Positions 55,111 to 62,655 of a stretch of DNA of 64,000 nt are shown one piece after another. This stretch comes from Fibrobacterota bacterium (GTDB lineage: Bacteria > Fibrobacterota > Chitinivibrionia > Chitinivibrionales > Chitinispirillaceae): the NCBI GenBank assembly GCA_023459055.1, contig JAEWVR010000011.1:62001-126000 (forward strand). Reading direction: 5' to 3'. The position numbers and the translations under genes were made by a program. Numbering within the stretch: position 1 is the first letter of the stretch; the number at the start of each line of letters is the position of its first letter. The notes below the pieces were generated by a model that did no database searches, was not told the origin of the DNA, and was given only the letters and a program-made list of their open reading frames with translations.

Positions 55111-58100
55111 ACAGTCTCCTTAGGACTAACCGCTCTTGCAAGTAAATCTTCAATTGAATAATTTGTGCTCACTGCCCCATCGTCAAGTTCCCTTGAAAAT
55201 GGACGCCGGATATAAAACGGGCCTTCATACGTGTCGCCATCAACAATAATTATTGCAAGAATGAATTTATCCTGCTGATTTAATGCAGTCATTATTTCAT
55301 TTTTAGTAACCGTGATCGTTAACTGACCTTTAGCCCGTCCCTTTACTTCGATATGACGTGCTGGTTTCAGTTGACCTTCATCCATAGCCTGATTCGCAGT
55401 TATATCCCATCCGCACTTTTCAGCTGAAACATCTTTGACCCGATGACCAAGAGCCTCTTCAGCATTAATGACTGCATTCATGGCAATTCGTTCTACCTCT
55501 GCTCTGGCTGCAGCATCTGCTGAAAATAGTGAGCTTGCACTTCCCTGATTAAAAAAACCAATGGGAACGACAAGCGCGCCACCAAGAATAACCGGTGTTG
55601 AAGAGATAACATGACGCATCTGTTCAATCTCTTTTGTTCGCTGTTGAAGACGGGCTGCAAGTTCCTCTGCAGTTCGTCGTGCATTTTCCGGTTGCATGCG
55701 AGGCTGCCTACCTGCAGCAACATCTTCCTTAAGCTTTACATAACGATCCTGATGATAATCAATCTCTTTGGTAAGTCGTTCGTGAACCGCCGATAAGAGT
55801 TTTGTTGCCTGACGTTCTCTTCGTTCACGGACCTCATTAAAGTGTTCAGGTACTAATTTCTCGGTTGCAAACGCTAAGGCCTGTTGTTCAATATTTTGAT
55901 TGAGCCACGAAAGATTTTTTAGCGGTTCAATTTTGTTACGTTGCTCAGTAGTCGGTTCTATCAGATCAAGATGTGGCGCCCAACCGGCATTGAGGAGCGT
56001 ACCATCTGGATGGATGGTCACAAACTGCAAGCGGCGGGATACCTGACGGTCGCCACTCGATTCACGGATTATATGATCAATCATAAAGAACATACGCGGC
56101 TCAGTACCATCATCTGAAGGGTCAACCAGTACTGTTCCAATTTTTAAGAACTTCCTATTTTCCTCAAGAATAATATCTGTCAATGAGTTCATCAGAGGAT
56201 GTCCTGGATGCATTAGCTCTGCCATCGGCTTATTATGAACCTGAATCAGTTCCTTTTCAAAACAGATCCTCTCATACTGTTTTAACACCGGAGTGCGCGT
56301 TTCACCGATGATCCGATCGCGTTCACGGATTACTGCAGGCACATGACGAATCTCGAAACGTCCAGTTTCACGAACACGCATTTCACCCTGCTCGGCTTTA
56401 AACGCCTCATCAAAAAATGATTTGATGAAATATGGCTGAAGCTTTCGTGCCTCTGCTTTTTCCATCTCCTCACGAATGGTGTACAGTTCCTCCATTGACA
56501 TATGCTGTTCAGTAAGGGCATTACGTTTAATAAGTTCCTTAAGGTGTCCAGTATCCAAAACACCTTCGATCTTTTCTTTTAATTTCGCTTTGGTTTCAGG
56601 TAGTTCACCATAACGTATAGCTTCGATAAGTAGTTCTTTGAGTGGAACTTCTTCAAAGGCTTCACCAAGAATATCAAAAACACGACCACCCAGTGCAGCC
56701 CGTTCAATTTCGAGTTTTTCAAATAGCCGGGTAAACACAGCACCTTCACGTGTTTCTGCTGCAACAAGATTCCAGAGGTGACAAACTTCTGTTTGACCAA
56801 TACGATGGATACGTCCAAAACGCTGTTCCAGCCGGTTTGGATTCCACGGCAGGTCGTAATTGATCATCAGATTAGCATTCTGTAAATTAACTCCTTCACC
56901 TGCAGCATCTGTCGCAACCATTACCAGCACATTTGGATTATTGCGAAATTCGCTCTGGTTCAGGCGACGCTGATCACGAGCTGTTCCACCATGTATCGTT
57001 ACAACCGAATCTTGTTTGCCAAGAAGTCCCGTTATTCTTTCGGTGAGATAATTCAATGTATCTTTATGCTCAGTGAAGATAATAAGCTTACGTAAGTTCC
57101 CTGAGGATGTTCGCATTTCAGGTGTGTCCTGAAGCAGACGGGAGAGTTCTTCCCATTTTCTATCTGAATCACTTTGTGCAACGATTAATGCTCTTTTTGT
57201 CAATTCATGCAGCAGTGCTATTTCTGCTTCGAGTTCTTTGATTGATCGTGCAGCAGTTGCTTGATCAACAACTTTATCAGTATAGGCTTCATATTCTTCT
57301 GCAGTGAGTTCATCTTCACTCTCATCAATATCATCTGGAATCTCGATATCATTCAATACACCATATTCTGCAAGTGTTTCAGCAAGATGGGTGTTTCGTT
57401 CTGCAAGTTTCATTTCCTTTAGTTTTTCATCAAGACGAGTGCATCGACGCTTGAGCGATTGATAAATTGCTTCAGGACTTGATGCCAGACGTCGTTGCAG
57501 AATTGTCAGTGCAAAACCCACGTTCCCTTTTCTTTTTCCATCGAGATTTTCTGCACGCCCCATTTCTGTTGAGACATAGTTTGTCACACCATTGTATAGA
57601 TCAACCTCAAGATCTGAGAGTGAATAATTAATAGTATAGGCTTTACGTTCAGGGAAAAGTCGTGTTCCATCGAAACGTAAAAGTTCCTCTTTGACCATTC
57701 GGCGCATGATATCGTTAATGTCAACTTTATGAACACCATCACGGAATTTTCCGTAAAACCGGTCACTATCTAACAGCGAGAGAAAGAGCTGGAAATCAGC
57801 CTCTTTACCATTATGTGGCGTTGCTGTCATAAGGAGGAAATGACGAGTTACAGCACCAAGAGCTTTACCAAGATTAAACCTTTTTGTCTCATTTACTTTA
57901 TTACCAAAATAACTGGCAGACATTTTATGTGCTTCATCAACAATTACAAGATCCCAGTGTGCATCAATACAGTTTCTTTGATTATCCTCATTGCGTGATA
58001 ATTGATCGAGACGAACAATCACACGTTCCTGTTCAACAAAGTAATTTCCCGATGCACTCTGCTCTTGCTTCTCTCGACTGAAAATCTCAAAATGAAGACC

Positions 58101-58622
58101 GAACTTTTCCCACAATTCGTCCTGCCATTGCTCAGTAAGAGATCCGGGGGAAACAATGAGTACCCGTCGAACATCTGCACGAATCAGAAGTTCCTGGATA
58201 AGAAGGCCTGCCATGATAGTCTTTCCAGCACCGGGATCGTCAGCGAGAACATATCGTAATGGCATACGCGGGAGCATTTGCTCGTAAACAGCAGATATCT
58301 GGTGAGGAAGTGGCTCGACATTCGAGGTATGCACAGCCATCATGGGGTCAAAAAGATATGCGACACGCATTCTGAATGCTTCTAGTGCAAGTTTGAATAA
58401 TGAAGCAGGAGCAGAAAGATCCCAATTTCGATTTTCTGTTGCAATAGCAATAGACGATTCTTCCGAACGGAGAAGTGTTCTTTCGCCAAGCTTGCCATCC
58501 GTGGTTTTATATACGACTTCAAAGGCATCAGCACCAATTGGATCAGAGGCAACAACAATTACAACGTTGCCAGGAATGATTCCGCTAAGTTGAAGTCCTT
58601 TTTTTATATCTTCAAGTTTCAA
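55107..58622 (-). CDS. SNF2-like helicase with C-terminal DUF3883-like domain, helicase of an Hma-type system
   Basis: A 1171-residue superfamily 2 helicase. The start is a TTG with GGAGGA six bases upstream. Motifs: LPHQISAVYEQML (Q region), Walker A ADDPGAGKTIMAGLL (GAGKT 131-135), DEAH (229-232), LLMTATPHNGKEADF, then in the second RecA domain LIIFTEHKDTL and ATDAAGEGVNLQNANLMINYD. The last motif is LEQRFGRIHRIGQ. A long helical middle part includes coiled coil. The C-terminal 120 residues (CGWDITANQ, RHIEVKGRAKG, NEIMTALNQQDKFILAII) match DUF3883, a nuclease-fold-like domain also found on defence helicases. It probably translocates on phage DNA and directs cleavage. Confidence 0.9.
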   Translation of the reverse strand: MKLEDIKKGLQLSGIIPGNVVIVVASDPIGADAFEVVYKTTDGKLGERTLLRSEESSIAIATENRNWDLSAPASLFKLALEAFRMRVAYLFDPMMAVHTSNVEPLPHQISAVYEQMLPRMPLRYVLADDPGAGKTIMAGLLIQELLIRADVRRVLIVSPGSLTEQWQDELWEKFGLHFEIFSREKQEQSASGNYFVEQERVIVRLDQLSRNEDNQRNCIDAHWDLVIVDEAHKMSASYFGNKVNETKRFNLGKALGAVTRHFLLMTATPHNGKEADFQLFLSLLDSDRFYGKFRDGVHKVDINDIMRRMVKEELLRFDGTRLFPERKAYTINYSLSDLEVDLYNGVTNYVSTEMGRAENLDGKRKGNVGFALTILQRRLASSPEAIYQSLKRRCTRLDEKLKEMKLAERNTHLAETLAEYGVLNDIEIPDDIDESEDELTAEEYEAYTDKVVDQATAARSIKELEAEIALLHELTKRALIVAQSDSDRKWEELSRLLQDTPEMRTSSGNLRKLIIFTEHKDTLNYLTERITGLLGKQDSVVTIHGGTARDQRRLNQSEFRNNPNVLVMVATDAAGEGVNLQNANLMINYDLPWNPNRLEQRFGRIHRIGQTEVCHLWNLVAAETREGAVFTRLFEKLEIERAALGGRVFDILGEAFEEVPLKELLIEAIRYGELPETKAKLKEKIEGVLDTGHLKELIKRNALTEQHMSMEELYTIREEMEKAEARKLQPYFIKSFFDEAFKAEQGEMRVRETGRFEIRHVPAVIRERDRIIGETRTPVLKQYERICFEKELIQVHNKPMAELMHPGHPLMNSLTDIILEENRKFLKIGTVLVDPSDDGTEPRMFFMIDHIIRESSGDRQVSRRLQFVTIHPDGTLLNAGWAPHLDLIEPTTEQRNKIEPLKNLSWLNQNIEQQALAFATEKLVPEHFNEVRERRERQATKLLSAVHERLTKEIDYHQDRYVKLKEDVAAGRQPRMQPENARRTAEELAARLQQRTKEIEQMRHVISSTPVILGGALVVPIGFFNQGSASSLFSADAAARAEVERIAMNAVINAEEALGHRVKDVSAEKCGWDITANQAMDEGQLKPARHIEVKGRAKGQLTITVTKNEIMTALNQQDKFILAIIIVDGDTYEGPFYIRRPFSRELDDGAVSTNYSIEDLLARAVSPKETV

Positions 58623-58633
58623 AAATTTCCTCC

Positions 58634-58652
58634 AGCTTGTTTTCTACAAGCT
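58634..58652 (-). promoter_or_regulatory. Hairpin at the HTH stop codon, just before the helicase ribosome binding site
   Basis: AGCTTGT and ACAAGCT form a 7-bp stem with a 5-base loop that includes the stop codon of the small HTH gene and ends two bases before the GGAGGA of the helicase. It could couple helicase translation to passage of ribosomes through the HTH gene, or give weak attenuation. Confidence 0.35.
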
Positions 58653-58871
58653 ACATTGCTCATGTAAATCAATGTCCCGCTCATTTTTATCGGCAGCCTC
58701 TCCACTCTTCACCCAATCGTCTACTTCATCTTTTTTAAATTTCCAAAGTCTACCCATACGATGAGCAGGCATTCCTTGCTTTTCGATCCATTTATATACT
58801 GTGTCGCTACTCACTCCCAGGTAAGAACAGATCTCACCGATTGAAAGCCACCGATCCTCTAATTCAGCCAT
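58644..58871 (-). CDS. Small HTH (MerR/excisionase-type) protein, first gene of the defence operon
   Basis: A 75-residue protein with the winged-helix 'excisionase' fold. RWLSIGEICSYLGVSSDTVYKWIEKQG forms the helix-turn-helix in two blocks, and MPAHRMGRLWKFKKDEVDDWV forms the wing. An AGGA site is nine bases before the ATG. It lies 21 bases upstream of the helicase gene. Such small HTH genes often head defence operons and may repress them; a role in excision of the element is the other option, but a different HTH protein sits beside the integrase. Confidence 0.78.
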   Translation of the reverse strand: MAELEDRWLSIGEICSYLGVSSDTVYKWIEKQGMPAHRMGRLWKFKKDEVDDWVKSGEAADKNERDIDLHEQCSL

Positions 58872-59215
58872 TCACCAAATCCTCGAAGTAGACGTTTTAT
58901 CCCAAAGCGGGTCTGGAATCTGAATCCCGCCATTATGTTACTCATATATACTATATTTCTAACCATTTTCAAACTTTTTGAGCCAATTTCACCTGTTTTG
59001 ACTAAACTTTTTGCAAAATTATTGGGCGTATAAGTCCTTTAATACTTATATTCAATTTCATATAAAAACGGATTAAGATTCCGATATTCAATCGGGAATC
59101 TCTTCGCATCGACTCCTGTAGCATTTATTTAGCTACAATTACTGGTGCTAATCCATGATTTAAACCATTATCGAGACCTGTACATGTTTGCATAGGTTAT
59201 CGGAGAGGCTTTATC
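58872..59215. other. Divergent regulatory region between the defence operon and the integrase module
   Basis: A 344-base gap holding promoters for both directions. Besides the promoter listed separately it contains an inverted repeat (GATTCCGAT-ATTCA-ATCGGGAATC, about 59080-59103, one unpaired G) and a TGTAGC...GCTACA hairpin (about 59117-59137). These could be operators for the HTH proteins on each side. No open frame is convincing. Confidence 0.45.
58945..58972 (-). promoter_or_regulatory. Candidate sigma-70 promoter of the defence operon
   Basis: On the minus strand TTGAAA (58967-58972) is followed after 16 bases by TATATA (58945-58950), about 73 bases before the HTH start. The AT-rich context lowers certainty, but no better pair is seen in the gap. 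Confidence 0.45.
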
Positions 59216-59509
59216 ATGAATTGGAACGGCACCAGCCTTGACCTTTCAGAAGATTTCATCGATCTTTTAGCTGCAAAAATTGCAGAAAAACTGCGAAAAG
59301 AACAGCAATCAACACAAGGTAAGGAGAGAATTTTAATCGACAGCCATGCTTTGGCTGCACTTCTCTCTGTGTCACACAAATTTATCGAAAAACACCGAAA
59401 TTCTATTATTGGAGGTGTAAAGGTCGGTGGCGTCTGGCGCTACGATCTTCAGATGATCAGGGCAAGGATTGCATCCGGTCGTGATTTCATTATATCTGGA
59501 GACAGATAA
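59216..59509 (+). CDS. Small HTH protein, probable excisionase or recombination directionality factor
   Basis: A 97-residue protein preceded by a GGAGAGG site. After a short acidic-amphipathic N-terminus (FIDLLAAKIAEKLRKEQ) comes ILIDSHALAALLSVSHKFIEKHRN, a helix-turn-helix. GGVKVGGVWRYDLQMIRARIASG follows in two blocks, a wing-like strand and helix as in Xis-type proteins. It lies 75 bases upstream of the integrase gene on the same strand. Control of integrase direction or of integrase expression is likely from this position. Confidence 0.65.
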   Translation: MNWNGTSLDLSEDFIDLLAAKIAEKLRKEQQSTQGKERILIDSHALAALLSVSHKFIEKHRNSIIGGVKVGGVWRYDLQMIRARIASGRDFIISGDR

Positions 59510-59584
59510 TATGCGATCAATCTTATTTTATTTTTGTATATTATTTGCAATGTGTAGTATGCAATGTGATAGGAAGGCTATCGC

Positions 59585-60658
59585 ATGAGCATTAAAAAAT
59601 TAGGCCCGAATCATTGGTGTATTAAGATTTCTGTTAGAGTACCGGGAAAAACACATCCCGTTTCAAAACAGGAAACATTTACAGGTACAAAAGTAGAAGC
59701 TGATATTAGATCAGCTCAATTAATCGCCGAGATCAGGGACAATAAAAGCAGCTCTTTGACACATACGCAGGTTAAGAACTTTGCAGGTCTGTTAAAGCCA
59801 TATAGTGAAAATCTAAAGGTACAGGGAAAGCTATCTAAATTTCATGAGAATAAAATCGATTTTCTAGAAAAGGAGCTTGGACATATATCTATTGAAGAGT
59901 TTCCGGACAGATTTGAAATTTTTATCAGAATTTATCGTAACACACCCACCATTCACGGTAAAGTAAGGGGTTCAGCAAGTGCAAACCGTTTGATCGAAAT
60001 CACTAAAGCTGCATATAATCACGGAATAAAACTCGATATTATCGAGAAAAACCCGATCACAAATACTAGGTACGCAAAGAGCGAGGAAAAGGCACGGGAC
60101 AGATACCTGAATGAGGATGAACGTACCAGGTTGATTAATTCGATCTGCGAGCATAGACCGTATCTTCTGCCAATTATTCAGTATATGTTGAATGTACCTT
60201 GTCGCAAGTCAGAGCTCGTGACGGCTGGTAGAGAGCAATACAACCAATTCTCAAATACCATATATATTCCGGACTCTAAAAACGGACTACCTATAAACAA
60301 ACCAGTCCCTCCAATTATGACTATCTATTTCAAAAATTTACCTAAAGATTGTCCTTATCTTTTCTATCAAATAGATAAATATAGAAATTACCATTCCTTA
60401 GGTGATTTTAAAAAAGCCTGGGCTTATTGCCTTAAAAAAGCTAAGCTACAAAATGTTCGAATACATGATCTGAGGCATATCAGCGCCACAGATCTGTATG
60501 AAGCGGGAGTACCGGAACGTGTGATAATGGATATCGCCGGGTGGAAAACGCAGATGCTCTCCCAGTACAGACACAAGGACAGTTTAAAGTCAGCTAAGGC
60601 AATTAACGAATTTTTTGAAAAAAAAGATAGCGCTTCACAGAGACTGGCTTCAAATTGA
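59585..60658 (+). CDS. int: Tyrosine recombinase (phage-type integrase)
   Basis: A 357-residue integrase preceded by an AGGAAGG site. An N-terminal arm-binding region (about residues 1-70) and a SAM-like core-binding domain (about 80-170) come first. The catalytic domain follows, with Arg207 (PCRKSELV), His294-x-x-Arg297 (IHDLRHISA), the Gly-Trp of IAGWKTQML near 320, and the nucleophile Tyr328 (SQYRHKD). All key residues are present, so the enzyme looks active. It lies 154 bases from the right attachment repeat in the tRNA-Asn gene, the usual place for the integrase of a tRNA-targeting element. Confidence 0.93.
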   Translation: MSIKKLGPNHWCIKISVRVPGKTHPVSKQETFTGTKVEADIRSAQLIAEIRDNKSSSLTHTQVKNFAGLLKPYSENLKVQGKLSKFHENKIDFLEKELGHISIEEFPDRFEIFIRIYRNTPTIHGKVRGSASANRLIEITKAAYNHGIKLDIIEKNPITNTRYAKSEEKARDRYLNEDERTRLINSICEHRPYLLPIIQYMLNVPCRKSELVTAGREQYNQFSNTIYIPDSKNGLPINKPVPPIMTIYFKNLPKDCPYLFYQIDKYRNYHSLGDFKKAWAYCLKKAKLQNVRIHDLRHISATDLYEAGVPERVIMDIAGWKTQMLSQYRHKDSLKSAKAINEFFEKKDSASQRLASN

Positions 60659-60664
60659 CAGATG

Positions 60665-60700
60665 ATCCACTACAAATCCACTACAAATCTGTAGTGGATT
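60665..60700. repeat. ATCCACTACAA repeats, probable integrase arm sites (right)
   Basis: Two direct copies of ATCCACTACAA (60665-60675 and 60676-60686) and one inverted copy (TGTAGTGGAT, about 60690-60699) sit directly after the integrase stop and about 115 bases inside the right attachment repeat. The paired unit also occurs at 34890-34910 inside the left end. Confidence 0.62.
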
Positions 60701-60811
60701 GTAGTAATTAGTAGTAAACAGACATTCCATTCATGGATATAAAAATTTTAAACGTTGAAAGAGGATTGATTGTAAAGTGGCGAATTCAGTGAAATTTGGG
60801 CATTTTTGGGC

Positions 60812-60843
60812 AAAAAAAAGGGTCCCAATTTCTTGGAACCCTT
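60812..60843 (-). terminator. Rho-independent terminator of tRNA-Asn
   Basis: Read on the minus strand, AAGGGTTCC and GGGACCCTT pair with one mismatch around an 8-base loop, followed by a run of eight T (60812-60819). It is 12 bases beyond the tRNA 3' end. The same hairpin is present in the left attachment repeat. Confidence 0.82.
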
Positions 60844-60900
60844 CTATCTTTAAGCTGGTCAGGAGGGATTTGAACCCCCGACCCAGTGGTTAACAGCCAC
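60813..60900. repeat. Right attachment repeat
   Basis: An 88-bp exact copy of 34745-34832. It includes the terminator and the tRNA-Asn 3' part and joins without a break to the 5' half of the tRNA gene at 60901, so the chromosomal tRNA stays functional after integration. Crossover must fall within this repeat, probably in the anticodon or T arm region. Confidence 0.9.
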
Positions 60901-60927
60901 TTGCTCTGCCGACTGAGCTACTGACCA
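60855..60927 (-). tRNA. tRNA-Asn(GTT)
   Basis: Read on the minus strand: acceptor TGGTCAG pairs with CTGACCA, followed by discriminator G. The D arm is GCTCAG...GAGC, and the anticodon arm is GTGG-CTGTTAA-CCAC with anticodon GTT. The T loop is GGTTCAAATCC. The gene has 73 nucleotides without an encoded CCA. It is the integration target of the element. Confidence 0.95.
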
Positions 60928-61023
60928 GTGTATTTCGGCTTTGATTTTGACTGACTTAGAGTTATATTACCTTTGTTGTCAGCGTTACTTTCAAACGATG
61001 CTTAAATATAGATAATACACATT

Positions 61024-62502
61024 ATGATGTCAAAAACTTTTTTAAAAAAAATCACATTTTTTCCTCTTTTTTATCTCCTGATTATGTCCGCGCTTCTTTC
61101 AGGATGTTCGGACGGTACAGCACCTGTAAATCCTGATGAATCAAATGGAAGTGATCGTCGTTACACATACACGGTTGCAATCAATGCACTGCATAAAGAC
61201 TCTATTCTTTTTTCACTAACTGCCTGGTCATCAAGAGATTTTGTCCTCCCCTACCATTACTTTGATAACCCCATTCATCAGCACCTCGACACGGTTGTAC
61301 ATCACTTGTCGATTACTGATTATGAAAACAGAATTATCAGCTACTCGACATCAAAGATTACAGTTGGAGCGACTCAAAACATGGTACTACATCTGGAGGG
61401 TATCGTCTCCTACCCGGTAACAATCACCTATACTATTGATCCTGATGCAATTGGAAAAGACGAACCACTTGGACTGGATGCCGCACTACTTACCGATTCG
61501 ACACTTCTTTATTTAGGCAATGTGATCTTTATCGTTCCCTACTTATCAACCTCATTAGAGCAATTCTGGCGAACTGATGCACAAATCAGCGTCTCGGTTC
61601 ACAACAGATCACAAACATCCCTTTTCGGTATTCCATCAAGCGGCAATTTTGTGTGTAAAAATATCTACGAATTGCTTTTTACACAATTGTTCATGTGTAA
61701 ATCATCCCTGTACAGCGGTTATGGTGGTGGCATTCAATTTACATTTCTGGAATCTGAAAATGGTCTTATTCCTCCGGATTCATTCAGTACAATCGGTAAC
61801 AATTTTACCAGCATATTAAATATGATTAATATACAATATGGCAATTATCTTAATGATAACCTCACGGTACATTTTTCGAAAATCGGAGGTGGTCTTGAAG
61901 GACTGTTCAGTTTTATTCAACGAGATTGCTCCGACCCATCTTTTTATTATGTACTCGCCCATGAAGCACTTCACCAGTTTACCGGAATACGCTGCGGTGA
62001 GTATGATGATCCCTGGTGGAAAGAGGGTGCGACGACTTATTTATCGTACCTTATTGCAGTTCGCCTTAAGCTTTTTCCAAAAGACGATTTCAGAAAATAT
62101 ATATCGAATAAATTTGCTTTCGCCGATTCATCATCGTTTAATGTGGCACTCTCAGATCCATGGCTGCGCACCAACATGTTTTCATCGGGTAAATGGGATA
62201 TTGTCTATACAAAAGGGGCACAGGTAATGATGCTGCTTGATTACAGAACAAGAATAGCATCAAATAACAACTATACAGTAGAGGATGTCATGTCGTATCT
62301 TGTTAAAAGATTCGATGGCAGCGCATTTCATCGTAAAGACCTGCTTGATGCATTCACAAAATTCGGTAACCCTGATGTACGAGATATTTTCAACACCTAT
62401 ATTGACATCGCAGGAGAGCATCCGTCCGACTCGTTGCTTACGGTTACATATGGGACGCTTGATTCGCTGGGGGCGTTTGGGGGGGGGCAGAGTAGCAAGT
62501 AG
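61024..62502 (+). CDS. Lipoprotein with a gluzincin-type metalloprotease motif
   Basis: A 492-residue protein with a lipoprotein signal ending at Cys28 (SALLSGC). The middle holds beta-rich sequence. VLAHEALHQFTG has HExxH (His313, Glu314, His317), and the Glu of WWKEGATTYLSYL (Glu334) is a plausible third zinc ligand, as in M1/M61-type peptidases. The C-terminus carries TPR-like helices (DVMSYLVKRFDG, RKDLLDAFTKFGNPDV). The last codons run through a G9 tract, and the stop codon lies in a heptamer repeat, so the tail may vary between strains. It would act in the periplasm or at the surface; the substrate is unknown. Confidence 0.7.
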   Translation: MMSKTFLKKITFFPLFYLLIMSALLSGCSDGTAPVNPDESNGSDRRYTYTVAINALHKDSILFSLTAWSSRDFVLPYHYFDNPIHQHLDTVVHHLSITDYENRIISYSTSKITVGATQNMVLHLEGIVSYPVTITYTIDPDAIGKDEPLGLDAALLTDSTLLYLGNVIFIVPYLSTSLEQFWRTDAQISVSVHNRSQTSLFGIPSSGNFVCKNIYELLFTQLFMCKSSLYSGYGGGIQFTFLESENGLIPPDSFSTIGNNFTSILNMINIQYGNYLNDNLTVHFSKIGGGLEGLFSFIQRDCSDPSFYYVLAHEALHQFTGIRCGEYDDPWWKEGATTYLSYLIAVRLKLFPKDDFRKYISNKFAFADSSSFNVALSDPWLRTNMFSSGKWDIVYTKGAQVMMLLDYRTRIASNNNYTVEDVMSYLVKRFDGSAFHRKDLLDAFTKFGNPDVRDIFNTYIDIAGEHPSDSLLTVTYGTLDSLGAFGGGQSSK

Positions 62503-62542
62503 CAAGTAGCAAGTAGCAAGTGGGAAGTGGGAAGTGGGAAGT
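62494..62542. repeat. Seven tandem heptamers (AGCAAGT x4, GGGAAGT x3)
   Basis: Four copies of AGCAAGT are followed by three of GGGAAGT, in phase, just after a G9 tract (62479-62487). The first units overlap the stop codon of the lipoprotein gene. Related heptamers occur at 63511-63620. Confidence 0.85.
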
Positions 62543-62576
62543 ACAACAGAGCCGTTGGCTTATAGTTCATGGCAGA

Positions 62577-62617
62577 AATCACTTCTGTTATAATACTGAA
62601 CAATAACAGAAGTGATT
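62577..62617. terminator. 15-bp hairpin between convergent genes, possible bidirectional terminator
   Basis: AATCACTTCTGTTAT (62577-62591) and ATAACAGAAGTGATT (62603-62617) form a perfect 15-bp stem with an 11-base loop. The site lies between the lipoprotein gene and the convergent gene ending at 62656. No long T-run follows on either strand. Confidence 0.5.
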
Positions 62618-62655
62618 CCGGGAATTACAAACTGTTTCATGATTTGTTCAAATCG

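Larger units (their letters stand above)
34745..60900. mobile_element. Integrative element of about 26 kb in tRNA-Asn, carrying a defence operon
   Basis: The ends are an exact 88-bp direct repeat made of the 3' part of tRNA-Asn(GTT) and its terminator. The whole tRNA gene is kept at the right end. Inside lie a tyrosine recombinase and an HTH protein next to the right end. A ribbon-helix-helix protein, a RepA-like ATPase and a primase-polymerase gene sit at the left end. IS21 and accessory genes fill the middle and a 12.9-kb defence operon lies to the right. No capsid, packaging, conjugation or relaxase gene is visible. It is therefore best described as a satellite-like or plasmid-derived integrative element rather than a prophage or full ICE. 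Confidence 0.88.

Noticed and set aside
45938..58622. Defence operon as DISARM or BREX
   Set aside because: No DUF1998, phospholipase D, PglZ or BrxA/B-type gene is present; the DUF499 and DUF1156 families point to a helicase-methylase-ATPase system instead.
59511..59588. 25-codon frame overlapping the integrase start (ATGA)
   Set aside because: It could be a leader peptide, but the integrase has its own strong ribosome binding site within it and the sequence has no distinctive features.
34745..60900. Element as a prophage
   Set aside because: Integrase and replication-like genes exist, but there are no capsid, tail, terminase or lysis genes.
62494..62542. CRISPR array
   Set aside because: The repeat unit is 7 bases with no spacers and no cas genes are present.
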